This document shows, piece by piece, positions 1 through 6,703 of a stretch of DNA of 64,000 nt; position 1 is the stretch's first letter; each line of letters starts with the position of its first letter. The position numbers were made by a program, and so were the translations under genes. Source of the DNA: an uncultured Alphaproteobacteria bacterium (GTDB lineage: Bacteria > Pseudomonadota > Alphaproteobacteria > CAAHEQ01 > UBA3637); assembly GCA_934234055.1 (NCBI GenBank), contig CAKQGY010000008.1, positions 1 through 64,000 on the forward strand, written 5' to 3'. Below the pieces are notes generated by a model. The model searched no databases. It saw nothing but the letters and a program-made list of their open reading frames with translations, and was not told where the DNA came from.

Positions 1-36
1 GGGGGGGGGGGGGGGTAGTTGCTTAGAAATCTGCAT
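1..36 (-). CDS. 5' end of a gene with a poly-C start module, cut by the window edge
   Basis: Only the first 12 codons are visible. ATG at 36-34 is followed by codons for QISKQL and then at least 15 C residues (five Pro) running off the left edge. An SD site (AAGGAG) lies about 7 nt upstream of the ATG. The same sequence begins the Cys-rich gene that starts at 3829, so this is probably the start of a related phase-variable gene. The product is not visible. A homopolymer at the very edge also suggests that the assembly broke here. Confidence 0.5.
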   Translation of the reverse strand, partial: MQISKQLPPPPP

Positions 37-60
37 TTAATGTCTCCTTTTAATAAAACA
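1..60 (-). repeat. Copy 1 of the 45-bp start module plus C-tract
   Basis: Positions 16-60 are identical over 45 nt to 3809-3853, and both are flanked on the gene side by a G run on the + strand (15 or more here, 12 at the other copy). Read on the minus strand, the module holds the 5'UTR, an AAGGAG SD site, ATG, six further codons and the poly-C tract. Upstream of the module the two copies diverge completely. Confidence 0.9.
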
Positions 61-69
61 GTACCCCCC

Positions 70-98
70 CTTATATCAACACCGCAAACGTTTGTCAA
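70..98 (-). promoter_or_regulatory. Sigma70-like promoter for the left-edge gene
   Basis: On the minus strand TTGACA (98-93), a 17-bp spacer and TATAAG (75-70). It is followed directly by a run of G residues (70-64) at the expected transcription start. This promoter differs from the one in front of module copy 2, although the transcribed modules are identical. Confidence 0.75.
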
Positions 99-106
99 GA
101 AAAAAA

Positions 107-862
107 TCAGCGTTGTCTTTCTTGGGCGCGCAAATGGTCAAAAGCAATTTGATAACTTTTTTCCATTTCACCGATCATATGCCGAACAAAAGTATGCGGT
201 TGATGAGTGGCATTGTAGTTGATAACACCATTGACAAATGCTTGTTTATTATGCAAAATAATCGGGATATGCCCGGCACGTGTCAACACGACACTCATCA
301 CGGCACGCATCACACGCTTGTTTGCATCGGGGAAGGGGTGTGTTGCTATGATGCTGTAACCGGTCTCAATGGCGCGCATCACGGGATTATAAGCCAAGTT
401 CCCCAAACCCTTGCGTTTTTCTTCCTCGTAAAAGCACGGGGCTGTGTTGTTGTTGATACTATTTGATATTTTATCAATTAAATCAGGAACTTTTACATAA
501 TTAGCAAAGGCGATTGCTGTGCCGTTCCAGCGTGCTTTCATATGGCGATAATGTCCGGCGAAATAGGGAGCCTCTTGCTGCTCGATCATCTGGTGTAGAT
601 TGGCAATCAAAACAGACGTGATTTCGGTGTTTTTGGGTAAATGACGCACACTTTGAAAGGCACGAACCAAGTCAGTTTGAGCGGGAACGGTTGTAAATGC
701 TTGTCGGGTGTTGCGCGGGATAAAAGTTAACTCGGAAGCTTCGGCCCAAATGCCGTCTTCCACGATTTTTTGTTGTTGCCGGGGCAGGTTGGCCAATCGC
801 TCCCGATATTCCCGTTTGCATTGCTCTAAACGCTTTAATCTTTGTTCAAATGTCTGTGTCAT
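107..862 (-). CDS. Fic/DOC family protein, probable AMP-transferase
   Basis: 251 aa. The C-terminal half carries the Fic signature HPFPDANKR, which matches HPFx(D/G)xN(G/K)R: the His is the catalytic base, and the acidic residue and Asn-Lys-Arg bind Mg2+ and the nucleotide phosphates. Fic proteins usually transfer AMP from ATP to a Ser, Thr or Tyr of a target protein. The N-terminal ~60 residues are charged and probably helical. ATG at 862 is chosen because GGAG lies 8 nt upstream; the 27 codons further upstream have no SD site. No partner antitoxin gene is adjacent and no clear (S/T)xxxE(G/N) inhibitory motif was found, so toxin, effector or housekeeping roles cannot be told apart. Confidence 0.85.
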   Translation of the reverse strand: MTQTFEQRLKRLEQCKREYRERLANLPRQQQKIVEDGIWAEASELTFIPRNTRQAFTTVPAQTDLVRAFQSVRHLPKNTEITSVLIANLHQMIEQQEAPYFAGHYRHMKARWNGTAIAFANYVKVPDLIDKISNSINNNTAPCFYEEEKRKGLGNLAYNPVMRAIETGYSIIATHPFPDANKRVMRAVMSVVLTRAGHIPIILHNKQAFVNGVINYNATHQPHTFVRHMIGEMEKSYQIAFDHLRAQERQR

Positions 863-974
863 GGTTAATCTCCATAGTGAAATTGTATCACAAATCGATG
901 TTTTGTCAAATGAAATCATATAACATATTGAAAAACAATACATTATTACAATGTAAAAAAATCTGATATTTTTG

Positions 975-1003
975 TTGAAAATTGTTTTGGAATTCGGTAT
1001 ATT
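975..1003 (+). promoter_or_regulatory. Promoter of the diadenylate cyclase gene
   Basis: TTGAAA (975-980), 17-bp spacer, TATATT (998-1003). It lies downstream of the TTG codon at 972 that would extend the next ORF, so translation must start later, at ATG 1020. Confidence 0.75.
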
Positions 1004-1019
1004 GAAGGCGAGGTGGCAA

Positions 1020-1898
1020 ATGATAGACTCATTACGTTTGGAATTACAAAATTATTTGGGGGTTTCGGGACTGACCGGTGCCAGTATAGTGGTTCAGCTG
1101 GCCTTGATTATCGGTGCTTTGGCGTTTTTGTATTGGAAATTGATCAAAGACTCTCCCGTGGAAAAAACAGTGCGCGGAGTGCTGTTCTTCCTGGTCATCA
1201 TTTGGCTGTCGGCCGAGGTCTTTATGTGGTTGCACTTACGGATATTAGGGGCTTTACTGCAAAATCTGCTGCTGCTGATTATCCTGTCTTTTATCGTGAT
1301 TTTTCAGCCCGAATTGCGGCGGTTGATGGCACGTTTGGGGAACAGTCTTGAAATGCGATCGCCAGCTAAAAAGCGACAAATGAACAATCGGATCGTGGAA
1401 ATTTTGGTTCAAAGCATTGAGTATTGGCAAAAGCATGAAACCGGTGCTTTGATTGTATTTGAAAACCAAGACCCGGTGTCGGCTTTTACGACGGGAGGGG
1501 TGCCGTTGAACGCAAAATTGTCCACCGAGTTGCTGATCAATTTATTCTTTATTAATACCCCCCTGCATGATGGGGCGGTTATTATTAAAAACGGCGTGGT
1601 TGAGACGGCGGGGGTTGTTTTGCCTTTGTCGCAAGATGTTGGACTGAACTGGAAATACGGAACGCGTCATCGGGCAGCGATCGGTATAAGCGAGGAAAGC
1701 GATGCCTTGGTTCTGGTGGTCTCGGAAGAAAACGGCGATGTCTCGTTGGTGAAAGACGGCAAAATTCAAACTTTTCACACATTGGACGACCTGGCGCAAA
1801 AGTTATCGGTGTTTTTGGCGCCGTTGATTAAAAAGACCCCCAGCGGTCATTTATGGCAACGATTGAAGGAAAATATCATCAAACAATTGAAGGGATAA
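1020..1898 (+). CDS. cdaA: Diadenylate cyclase, CdaA type
   Basis: 292 aa. Three hydrophobic segments (about residues 22-42, 50-70 and 72-96) are followed by a DAC domain with both signature motifs, DGA (in LHDGAVII) and RHR (in GTRHRAAIGISE). It should make c-di-AMP from two ATP at the inner membrane. In Firmicutes cdaA is followed by cdaR and glmM; neither is here, and the gene stands alone behind its own promoter. ATG at 1020 is preceded by a purine-rich GAGGTGG about 5 nt upstream. c-di-AMP synthesis is uncommon in Alphaproteobacteria, so lateral transfer is possible. The family call is firm; the target of the signal is not visible. Confidence 0.92.
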   Translation: MIDSLRLELQNYLGVSGLTGASIVVQLALIIGALAFLYWKLIKDSPVEKTVRGVLFFLVIIWLSAEVFMWLHLRILGALLQNLLLLIILSFIVIFQPELRRLMARLGNSLEMRSPAKKRQMNNRIVEILVQSIEYWQKHETGALIVFENQDPVSAFTTGGVPLNAKLSTELLINLFFINTPLHDGAVIIKNGVVETAGVVLPLSQDVGLNWKYGTRHRAAIGISEESDALVLVVSEENGDVSLVKDGKIQTFHTLDDLAQKLSVFLAPLIKKTPSGHLWQRLKENIIKQLKG

Positions 1899-2400
1899 TA
1901 ATTGTTTGCCTCGCGTATAACGGGGAGCGGGGCGTTTGGTGCCTTTTAAAAAGATGTTCGATTTTCGACTATCCCTTTGAAAACAATGGATTATATATTA
2001 TTTTTCTGAATTTCCAAAGCCTTTTTGACGGAGTAAAAATCCTTTGGTGAGTAATTTATACGCGCAGCACAATAAAATAAGGCCATAGCCAACTTAACGC
2101 GAGCGATAGTGGCGGTGATATTGCTTATTTTGCCGCTGTTGTTTTTGCTTGGTTTCTTTGGTTTCTTTGGGACGGGAGAACGGTTCATCTTTATCATTTA
2201 CTATACATAATATAAATTATGCGACATTTTAATGGGGTGTATTCCCTATTATTATTTTTATATTTCAATGTTTTATTTGATGTTGTGGATAAGTCTGTTG
2301 ATAAAACTTATGCCAGAGTGTTTGATATCGGGCAATCTGTTTCAAAGATGACCGGCACCAAGAATACAAAATAATATCTTCCGGCAGTTTAAACGCTCGC
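1899..2400. other. Gene-poor stretch holding a relic in the left inverted-repeat arm
   Basis: No convincing gene is seen. At 2064-2141 there is an inverted copy of the 3' end of the gene at 2459-3226 and of the convergent 3' end of the gene at 3242. The rest is AT-rich with no recognisable structure. Confidence 0.6.
2064..2141. repeat. Left arm of an ~80-bp imperfect inverted repeat
   Basis: The reverse complement of this segment matches 3178-3257 with about five mismatches and one 2-nt gap. On the minus strand it still encodes a tail ending RHYRSR followed by a stop, matching the C-terminus of the 2459-3226 protein. On the + strand it ends STIK then a stop, matching the C-terminus of the 3242-3829 protein. 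Weaker similarity (Lys/Gln-rich codons) extends to about 2170. It is therefore a relic of a second copy of this convergent gene pair. Confidence 0.85.
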
Positions 2401-2429
2401 TTGACAGATTTTTGTAATTCGTGTATAAT
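2401..2429 (+). promoter_or_regulatory. Consensus sigma70 promoter
   Basis: TTGACA at 2401-2406 and TATAAT at 2424-2429 with a 17-bp spacer: a perfect match to the consensus. It drives the YwqK-like gene and predicts strong constitutive transcription unless repressed. Confidence 0.9.
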
Positions 2430-2458
2430 AAAAGTATAGCATATAAGGAGGTAATCTA

Positions 2459-3226
2459 ATGAGCACTATAATTCGTGAGAAAAAAGGCGATATTCTTATA
2501 ACCAAAACGATTGAAAATGGACAACCTAATGGTCCTTATATTGAGGATTGGGGCACTCACCGAGTTCAAGGCCAAATGAAAAACGGTAAGCTGGACGGTC
2601 CGTTTTATCGTTTTAATACAGATAAATATCACTCACAGCCTACTTTAGAGTCCATGTCTATTTTTGAAAACGGGCGGACGGTGGCTGAGTATGAGCTTAA
2701 TTCAGCCGGGGAAAAAGACGGTATTTTCACCCAATATTCCCCAGATATGAAGCGTATAAAAGAAGGACGTTATGTGAAGAATCAATTAGCCGAAGAAACC
2801 ATATATAATCCTAAAACAAATAAACCTTCCGTAAAAAGAGAGTTTGGTAAAGATAAAAAAGTGACAACTTATTTCACTTCGGCCGGGTTGCCGATGCAGC
2901 GCCAAACCGTGAATCAAGACGGCAGTAAAGTTTCAGAAAGCTTTGATTCCAAGGGTAATGTGAGCAGTATCACAACTTATAATGCCCAAGGCATTTTGAC
3001 AGGCACCAGCAAGGTCCCTCCCCCGCCCGAGCTCAAGAAAGAGAAAAAAGTAGAACAAACTTACTATCATCAAGAGAAAAAGGCCGGGCTATCGGGAATT
3101 TTGTCATGGCTGGCCGATCAGACTCGCCAAAGGCAAGCGGACTCTGCCAAGAAGAAGCAACAAGAAACCCAGCAAGAGCAACAGTGGCAAAATGAGGAAT
3201 ATTATCGCCACTATCGCTCGCGTTAA
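2459..3226 (+). CDS. YwqK/MORN-like repeat protein with a Gln/Lys-rich tail
   Basis: 255 aa. About residues 10-180 hold a series of beta-rich units of the type NGxxxGPY, NGKLDGPFY, EKDGIFTQY and KEGRYVKNQ, as seen in YwqK-like and MORN-variant proteins. The tail (about 195-255) is rich in Lys, Gln and Glu and ends in aromatic and basic residues. No signal peptide is evident. The start is clear: AAGGAGGT lies 8 nt before the ATG, behind a consensus promoter. YwqK-like proteins are annotated as antitoxin-like in some genomes, but no partner toxin is adjacent. The last codons lie inside the right arm of an inverted repeat. Function unknown. Confidence 0.75.
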   Translation: MSTIIREKKGDILITKTIENGQPNGPYIEDWGTHRVQGQMKNGKLDGPFYRFNTDKYHSQPTLESMSIFENGRTVAEYELNSAGEKDGIFTQYSPDMKRIKEGRYVKNQLAEETIYNPKTNKPSVKREFGKDKKVTTYFTSAGLPMQRQTVNQDGSKVSESFDSKGNVSSITTYNAQGILTGTSKVPPPPELKKEKKVEQTYYHQEKKAGLSGILSWLADQTRQRQADSAKKKQQETQQEQQWQNEEYYRHYRSR

Positions 3227-3257
3227 GTTGGCTTTATGGCCTTATTTTATTGTGCTG
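3178..3257. repeat. Right arm of the inverted repeat
   Basis: It covers the last 16 codons of the 2459-3226 gene, the gap, and the last codons of the convergent 3242-3829 gene, and pairs with 2064-2141. Exchange between the arms would invert about 1 kb including the YwqK-like gene and swap its C-terminal tail. Confidence 0.85.
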
Positions 3258-3829
3258 CACGCCCCGTTGTTCCAGGCCGATCCAACCCAATGCCCGCCAC
3301 AAGCCTTACACCCGGCCTCGTATTTCAGCGATGTGATATCCAATTCATCGCACGATTTGCAATAGCGCCATGAGTTTGAAGGTTCAGTATAGGGTGTCCC
3401 GTCTTTGGCTCTGACCGTATCGCCATATTGAATAGCGACCTGGTTATCAGGGCATTTCCAAATATAGGCATTTTCTCTTTTTCGGTTGCAGTAATTGCCT
3501 ATATGAACATCTTTACCTCCGATCAGCCCTAATGGTTGGAAATTAAGCCCCTGCCCGGCCCAGTCACAGCTATGACACTTTCCGCGCAAATCCATGACTG
3601 GCTTTGTTAAAGGACAACGACAATTACCGTATATATTGACGGCCTCGGGGTCTGTGCAAGAATTATCCGGTGAGCACACCCAACCATTTAAGGAGCGGCC
3701 GGATTCAGAGCAAGCACAGGGTAATGATTTTTGATTATATGAATACTTTAATAACAATTTATAACCATTTGAAAAATAGTTATTATTCACACATACGGGG
3801 GGGGGGGGTAGTTGCTTAGAAATCTGCAT
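3242..3829 (-). CDS. Cys-rich protein with a poly-C (poly-Pro) phase-variable start
   Basis: 195 aa with about 19 cysteines in spaced pairs such as CPLTKPVMDLRGKCHSC and CKSCDELD. The C-terminal ~150 residues resemble the C-terminal part of the prepilin-like protein at 42616-43932: both have GxCxCP, YCNR, LKY and GCKACGxxWVG-like blocks. This copy lacks the N-terminal pilin segment. After ATG and QISKQL come 12 C residues (four Pro), then the body. With 12 C the frame is open; with 13 or 14 C a stop follows within 15 nt. SD AAGGAG and a promoter with a 17-bp spacer precede the gene. It is probably a switchable surface or envelope protein, although no signal peptide is seen in this frame. Function unknown. 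Confidence 0.7.
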   Translation of the reverse strand: MQISKQLPPPPVCVNNNYFSNGYKLLLKYSYNQKSLPCACSESGRSLNGWVCSPDNSCTDPEAVNIYGNCRCPLTKPVMDLRGKCHSCDWAGQGLNFQPLGLIGGKDVHIGNYCNRKRENAYIWKCPDNQVAIQYGDTVRAKDGTPYTEPSNSWRYCKSCDELDITSLKYEAGCKACGGHWVGSAWNNGACSTIK

Positions 3830-3853
3830 TTAATGTCTCCTTTTAATAAAACA
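3797..3853 (-). repeat. Copy 2 of the 45-bp start module plus C12 tract
   Basis: Positions 3809-3853 are identical to 16-60. The G run at 3797-3808 is 12 nt (C12 on the coding strand), directly after the seventh codon. Homopolymer tracts of this length are classic sites of slipped-strand mispairing. Identity begins in the leader, upstream of the SD site, and ends at the tract. Confidence 0.92.
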
Positions 3854-3860
3854 CCGCTCT

Positions 3861-3889
3861 TTTGTAGCAGAAAATAATTTGTTTGTCAA
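3861..3889 (-). promoter_or_regulatory. Promoter of the phase-variable Cys-rich gene
   Basis: Minus strand TTGACA (3889-3884), 17-bp spacer, TACAAA (3866-3861). It lies just upstream of the repeated module and is unlike the promoter at 70-98, apart from the -35 box. Confidence 0.75.
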
Positions 3890-3893
3890 GCAT

Positions 3894-3920
3894 AAAAAAA
3901 CACCGGATAAGCCAGTGTTT
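3894..3920 (-). terminator. Intrinsic terminator of tRNA-Val(GAC)
   Basis: A 9-bp stem (AAACACTGG with CCGGTGTTT, one G-T pair) with a 5-nt loop, followed by T residues, starts 4 nt after the CCA end of the tRNA. Confidence 0.8.
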
Positions 3921-3924
3921 GAAA

Positions 3925-4002
3925 TGGTGGGTGTGGCAAGACTCGAACTTGCGACCTTTACGATGTCAACGTAACGCTCTAACCACCTGAGCTACACACC
4001 CA
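3925..4002 (-). tRNA. tRNA-Val (anticodon GAC)
   Basis: Cloverleaf with a 7-bp acceptor (TGGGTGT with ACACCCA), the D-arm sequence AGCTCAGGTGGTTAGAGC, an anticodon stem TTACG/CGTAA around the loop TTGACAT, a T-arm with GTTCGAGTC, and an encoded CCA. It has its own promoter and terminator. Confidence 0.95.
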
Positions 4003-4013
4003 AAGCACTTATT

Positions 4014-4042
4014 CTTTTACACGATTTTTTATAAAAAAGCAA
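4014..4042 (-). promoter_or_regulatory. Promoter of tRNA-Val(GAC)
   Basis: Minus strand TTGCTT (4042-4037), 17-bp spacer, TAAAAG (4019-4014), about 12 nt before the mature 5' end. Confidence 0.65.
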
Positions 4043-4168
4043 GCACTTTTTTCATTTTTTTAATTATTTTTGAAATTTCTTGTTTTTACAAAGGGTTAGC
4101 AAATCAGGAAATTGTGTCCGTGGCGTTATTGGGCGGATCAAAATTTCGCTTTGAATAGAAGGTATTTC

Positions 4169-4197
4169 TTGCTTTTCTTTGATTTTTTTGATATAGT
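4169..4197 (+). promoter_or_regulatory. Promoter of the endA-nfo pair
   Basis: TTGCTT (4169-4174), 17-bp spacer, TATAGT (4192-4197). The expected start near 4204 leaves a leader of only about 11 nt, which is essentially the SD site. Confidence 0.65.
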
Positions 4198-4214
4198 GCG
4201 GACGGAGGTTATTG

Positions 4215-4994
4215 ATGATTAAACGCCGCTATGTCGTATCGATCTTATTGATCATTATTTCTGTTTTCTTTTCAATGCGATTGTCAGCCGAAGGCAATAC
4301 CACAAATGAATCGTTTGCAACGGCTAAAAAACGGTTAGAGCAAGATGTCTATTTTGATCATCGTATAACGGTCTATTGCGAAGCTGAATTTAATGAACAA
4401 AAACATGTGAAACTGCCAGTTGGATTCGAAACGGAAAAATATCGGTCGCGGGCCGAACGTATTGAGTGGGAACATATTGTCCCGGCAGAAAACTTTGGAC
4501 GAACTTTTGCCGAATGGCGCAAGGGAGCGCCGACATGTCAGGAGCCGAACGGACACCAATTTAAGGGGCGTAAGTGCGCCGAAATTGCTAATCGGGAATA
4601 CCGCTTGATGCAAGCCGATATGTATAATCTATATCCGGCGATCGGGGCTGTTAATGCTTTACGAAGTAATTATAATTTCACGCAATTTCAATCGGATGCG
4701 CCGTCCTCATTCGGAACTTGTCAAGTAAAAATATGGGATAGAAAAGTGGAGCCCCCTGCCCCGGTACGCGGCGTTATCGGGCGAACCTATCTATATTTTG
4801 AAGCAGCTTATCCTCGCTATAAAATGAGCGATTCAAACCGAAAATTAATGCAGGCTTGGGACAAGGAATACCCTGTATCTGCGTGGGAATGTCGGCGTGC
4901 CTGTCGGATTGAAAAAATTCAAAAAAATAAAAATAAGATACTGCGACCACGATGTCAGGATAAAAATCTGTGGCCCAAGGAGAACGAATGCTGA
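4215..4994 (+). CDS. endA: Endonuclease I family nuclease, secreted
   Basis: 259 aa. An N-terminal hydrophobic signal segment (about residues 5-25) is followed by an endonuclease I domain with the motif EWEHIVPA, the beta-beta-alpha-metal core whose His activates water, and downstream NREYRLMQADMYNLYP, where an Asn helps bind Mg2+. Several Cys pairs fit an exported, disulphide-bonded enzyme. It should cut DNA nonspecifically in the periplasm or outside the cell. ATG at 4215 has GGAGG 6 nt upstream; the TTG just before it is not needed. The gene overlaps nfo by 7 bp, so the two are probably co-transcribed. Confidence 0.88.
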   Translation: MIKRRYVVSILLIIISVFFSMRLSAEGNTTNESFATAKKRLEQDVYFDHRITVYCEAEFNEQKHVKLPVGFETEKYRSRAERIEWEHIVPAENFGRTFAEWRKGAPTCQEPNGHQFKGRKCAEIANREYRLMQADMYNLYPAIGAVNALRSNYNFTQFQSDAPSSFGTCQVKIWDRKVEPPAPVRGVIGRTYLYFEAAYPRYKMSDSNRKLMQAWDKEYPVSAWECRRACRIEKIQKNKNKILRPRCQDKNLWPKENEC

Positions 4995-5824
4995 ACATCG
5001 GGTGTCATTTATCTGCGTCAAAAGGTTTCGTGCATATGGCACAGGAAGCCATTGAAATTAAAGGAAATACTTTTCAATTTTTTACCCGGAACCCGCGCGG
5101 AAGTCAGGCCAAAGAATGGTCCCGAACAGATATAGGTCAATTTCAAGAAATGGCCAAAGCTGCTCATTTTGCTCCGATTTTGGCTCATGCACCGTATACT
5201 TTGAATCCTGCGGCACAAGATTCTTCGGTTCGCGAGTTTGCTCAAATGGTCTTTGCCGATGATCTGAAACGTATGGAAGCCCTGCCCTACCAAATGTATA
5301 ATTTTCACCCCGGCAGCCATGTCGGACAAGGAGTAAAAGCCGGAATAGAAGAAATTATTTCGATTTTAAATCAAGTTATTACACCAATACAAACAACGCG
5401 TATTTTGTTAGAAACAATGTCAGGAAAAGGAACGGAGATCGGATCACGCTTTGAAGAATTAGGCGCTATTATTGACGGAGTACACCATGCGGATAAATTA
5501 GGTGTTTGTTTGGATACTTGTCATGTATTTTCTGCCGGTTATGATATTGTCAATCATTTGGATGGGGTATTGTCCGAGTTTGATAAAATCATCGGTTTAG
5601 ATCGCCTGTATGCAATACATCTGAATGATAGCTTGACACCGTTTGGGGCACATAAAGATCGTCACGAAAAAATTGGGAAAGGTCAAATCGGGCTGCCGGC
5701 GTTGATCAACCTGATCAATCACCCGGCATTGCGTGATAAACCGTTCTATTTAGAAACCCCTCAAGAGGCATTATCCGGCTATGCCGACGAGATAAAATTA
5801 TTAAAGGATAACTTTAATTTTTAA
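4988..5824 (+). CDS. nfo: Endonuclease IV (AP endonuclease)
   Basis: 278 aa, normal length for the family. It starts LNIGCHLSASKGF and shows the TIM-barrel metal ligands in YNFHPGSHVG, LLETMSGKG, VCLDTCHVFSAGYD, HLNDSLTPFGAHKDRHEKIGKG and YLETP. It repairs abasic sites and 3'-blocked ends using Zn2+. The start at 4988 is set by AAGGAG just upstream and overlaps the endA stop. The pairing of a secreted nuclease with an intracellular repair enzyme in one transcript is probably incidental. Confidence 0.96.
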   Translation: MLNIGCHLSASKGFVHMAQEAIEIKGNTFQFFTRNPRGSQAKEWSRTDIGQFQEMAKAAHFAPILAHAPYTLNPAAQDSSVREFAQMVFADDLKRMEALPYQMYNFHPGSHVGQGVKAGIEEIISILNQVITPIQTTRILLETMSGKGTEIGSRFEELGAIIDGVHHADKLGVCLDTCHVFSAGYDIVNHLDGVLSEFDKIIGLDRLYAIHLNDSLTPFGAHKDRHEKIGKGQIGLPALINLINHPALRDKPFYLETPQEALSGYADEIKLLKDNFNF

Positions 5825-5847
5825 ATATAAGATATTGAAAAAAATAC

Positions 5848-6693
5848 TTATTTCATTAGCAAACAGAGTATTTGTTTCAGAGCACTTCTCAACTTGTGCC
5901 GGTGGACGACTTGATCAATCATACCATGTTCCAGCAGGTATTCAGACCTTTGGAAATCATCAGGCAGTTTTTGATGTATCGTTTGCTCTATAACCCGGGC
6001 ACCGGCAAAACCGATAATAGCCTTCGGCTCGGCCAGTGTAATATCACCCAGCATGGCAAATGAGGCTGTGACTCCGCCCGTCGTTGGGTTGGTCAGAATA
6101 ACAATATAGGGTAATTTTTTCTTTTTCAGCCGATCCACGGCTATTGTCGTGCGTACCATCTGCATCAGAGAGAGCATTCCCTCTTGCATACGAGCACCAC
6201 CCGAAGCCGGGATTAAAATCAACGCAGCCTCTTGTAACATCGCCAATTGAGCGGCTGTGACAATTGCCTCACCCACCGCTGTTCCCATAGACCCCCCCAT
6301 AAAAGCAAAATTGAATACCCCAATGACAACAGGGTGCCCCCCTATTTTTCCATGAGCCACCGAAATGGCGTCTTCGGTATGGTTTTTTTTACGTGAATCT
6401 TTTAGGCGATCCTGGTATTTTTTCAAGTCAACAAAATGAATTGGGTCTTCTTTAACCTTAGGTAATTGAACCAGCGTATATTTTCCCTGATCAAACAACA
6501 TTTCCAAGCGCCGAGGAACCGGCAATTGAAAATGAAAAGAACACCGAGGGCATACATAATCAGCTTTTTCAATTTCCTCATGAAAAAGCATCATACCACA
6601 AGCCGGGCAACGATCCCAAAAATCTGCAGGCACATCGGTATGGATCTGCGTCTTTTTAACGGTATTTCGGGTTAAATTTGTGATCCAATTCAT
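5848..6693 (-). CDS. accD: Acetyl-CoA carboxylase carboxyltransferase, beta subunit
   Basis: 281 aa. An N-terminal zinc ribbon (CPACG and CPRCS, about residues 29-51) precedes a crotonase-like carboxyltransferase domain with FAFMGGSMGTAVGEAIV, PASGGARMQEG and NPTTGGVTASFAM. With AccA it transfers CO2 from biotin to acetyl-CoA to make malonyl-CoA for fatty-acid synthesis. accB and accC are at 14 kb. In many Alphaproteobacteria folC follows accD; here the convergent nfo follows instead. Only 10 bp separate it from ihfB upstream, so the two probably share a transcript. Confidence 0.96.
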   Translation of the reverse strand: MNWITNLTRNTVKKTQIHTDVPADFWDRCPACGMMLFHEEIEKADYVCPRCSFHFQLPVPRRLEMLFDQGKYTLVQLPKVKEDPIHFVDLKKYQDRLKDSRKKNHTEDAISVAHGKIGGHPVVIGVFNFAFMGGSMGTAVGEAIVTAAQLAMLQEAALILIPASGGARMQEGMLSLMQMVRTTIAVDRLKKKKLPYIVILTNPTTGGVTASFAMLGDITLAEPKAIIGFAGARVIEQTIHQKLPDDFQRSEYLLEHGMIDQVVHRHKLRSALKQILCLLMK

Positions 6694-6703
6694 TGAAAAT
6701 AAA

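Noticed and set aside
92..466. Plus-strand ORF of 124 codons opposite the Fic gene
   Set aside because: It lies entirely antisense to a gene with a clear Fic motif, and it has no SD site or recognisable protein features.
1991..2197. Minus-strand ORF of 68 codons in the left inverted-repeat arm
   Set aside because: The segment aligns with the 3' end of the YwqK-like gene in a different frame, so the ORF is a by-product of a degraded copy.
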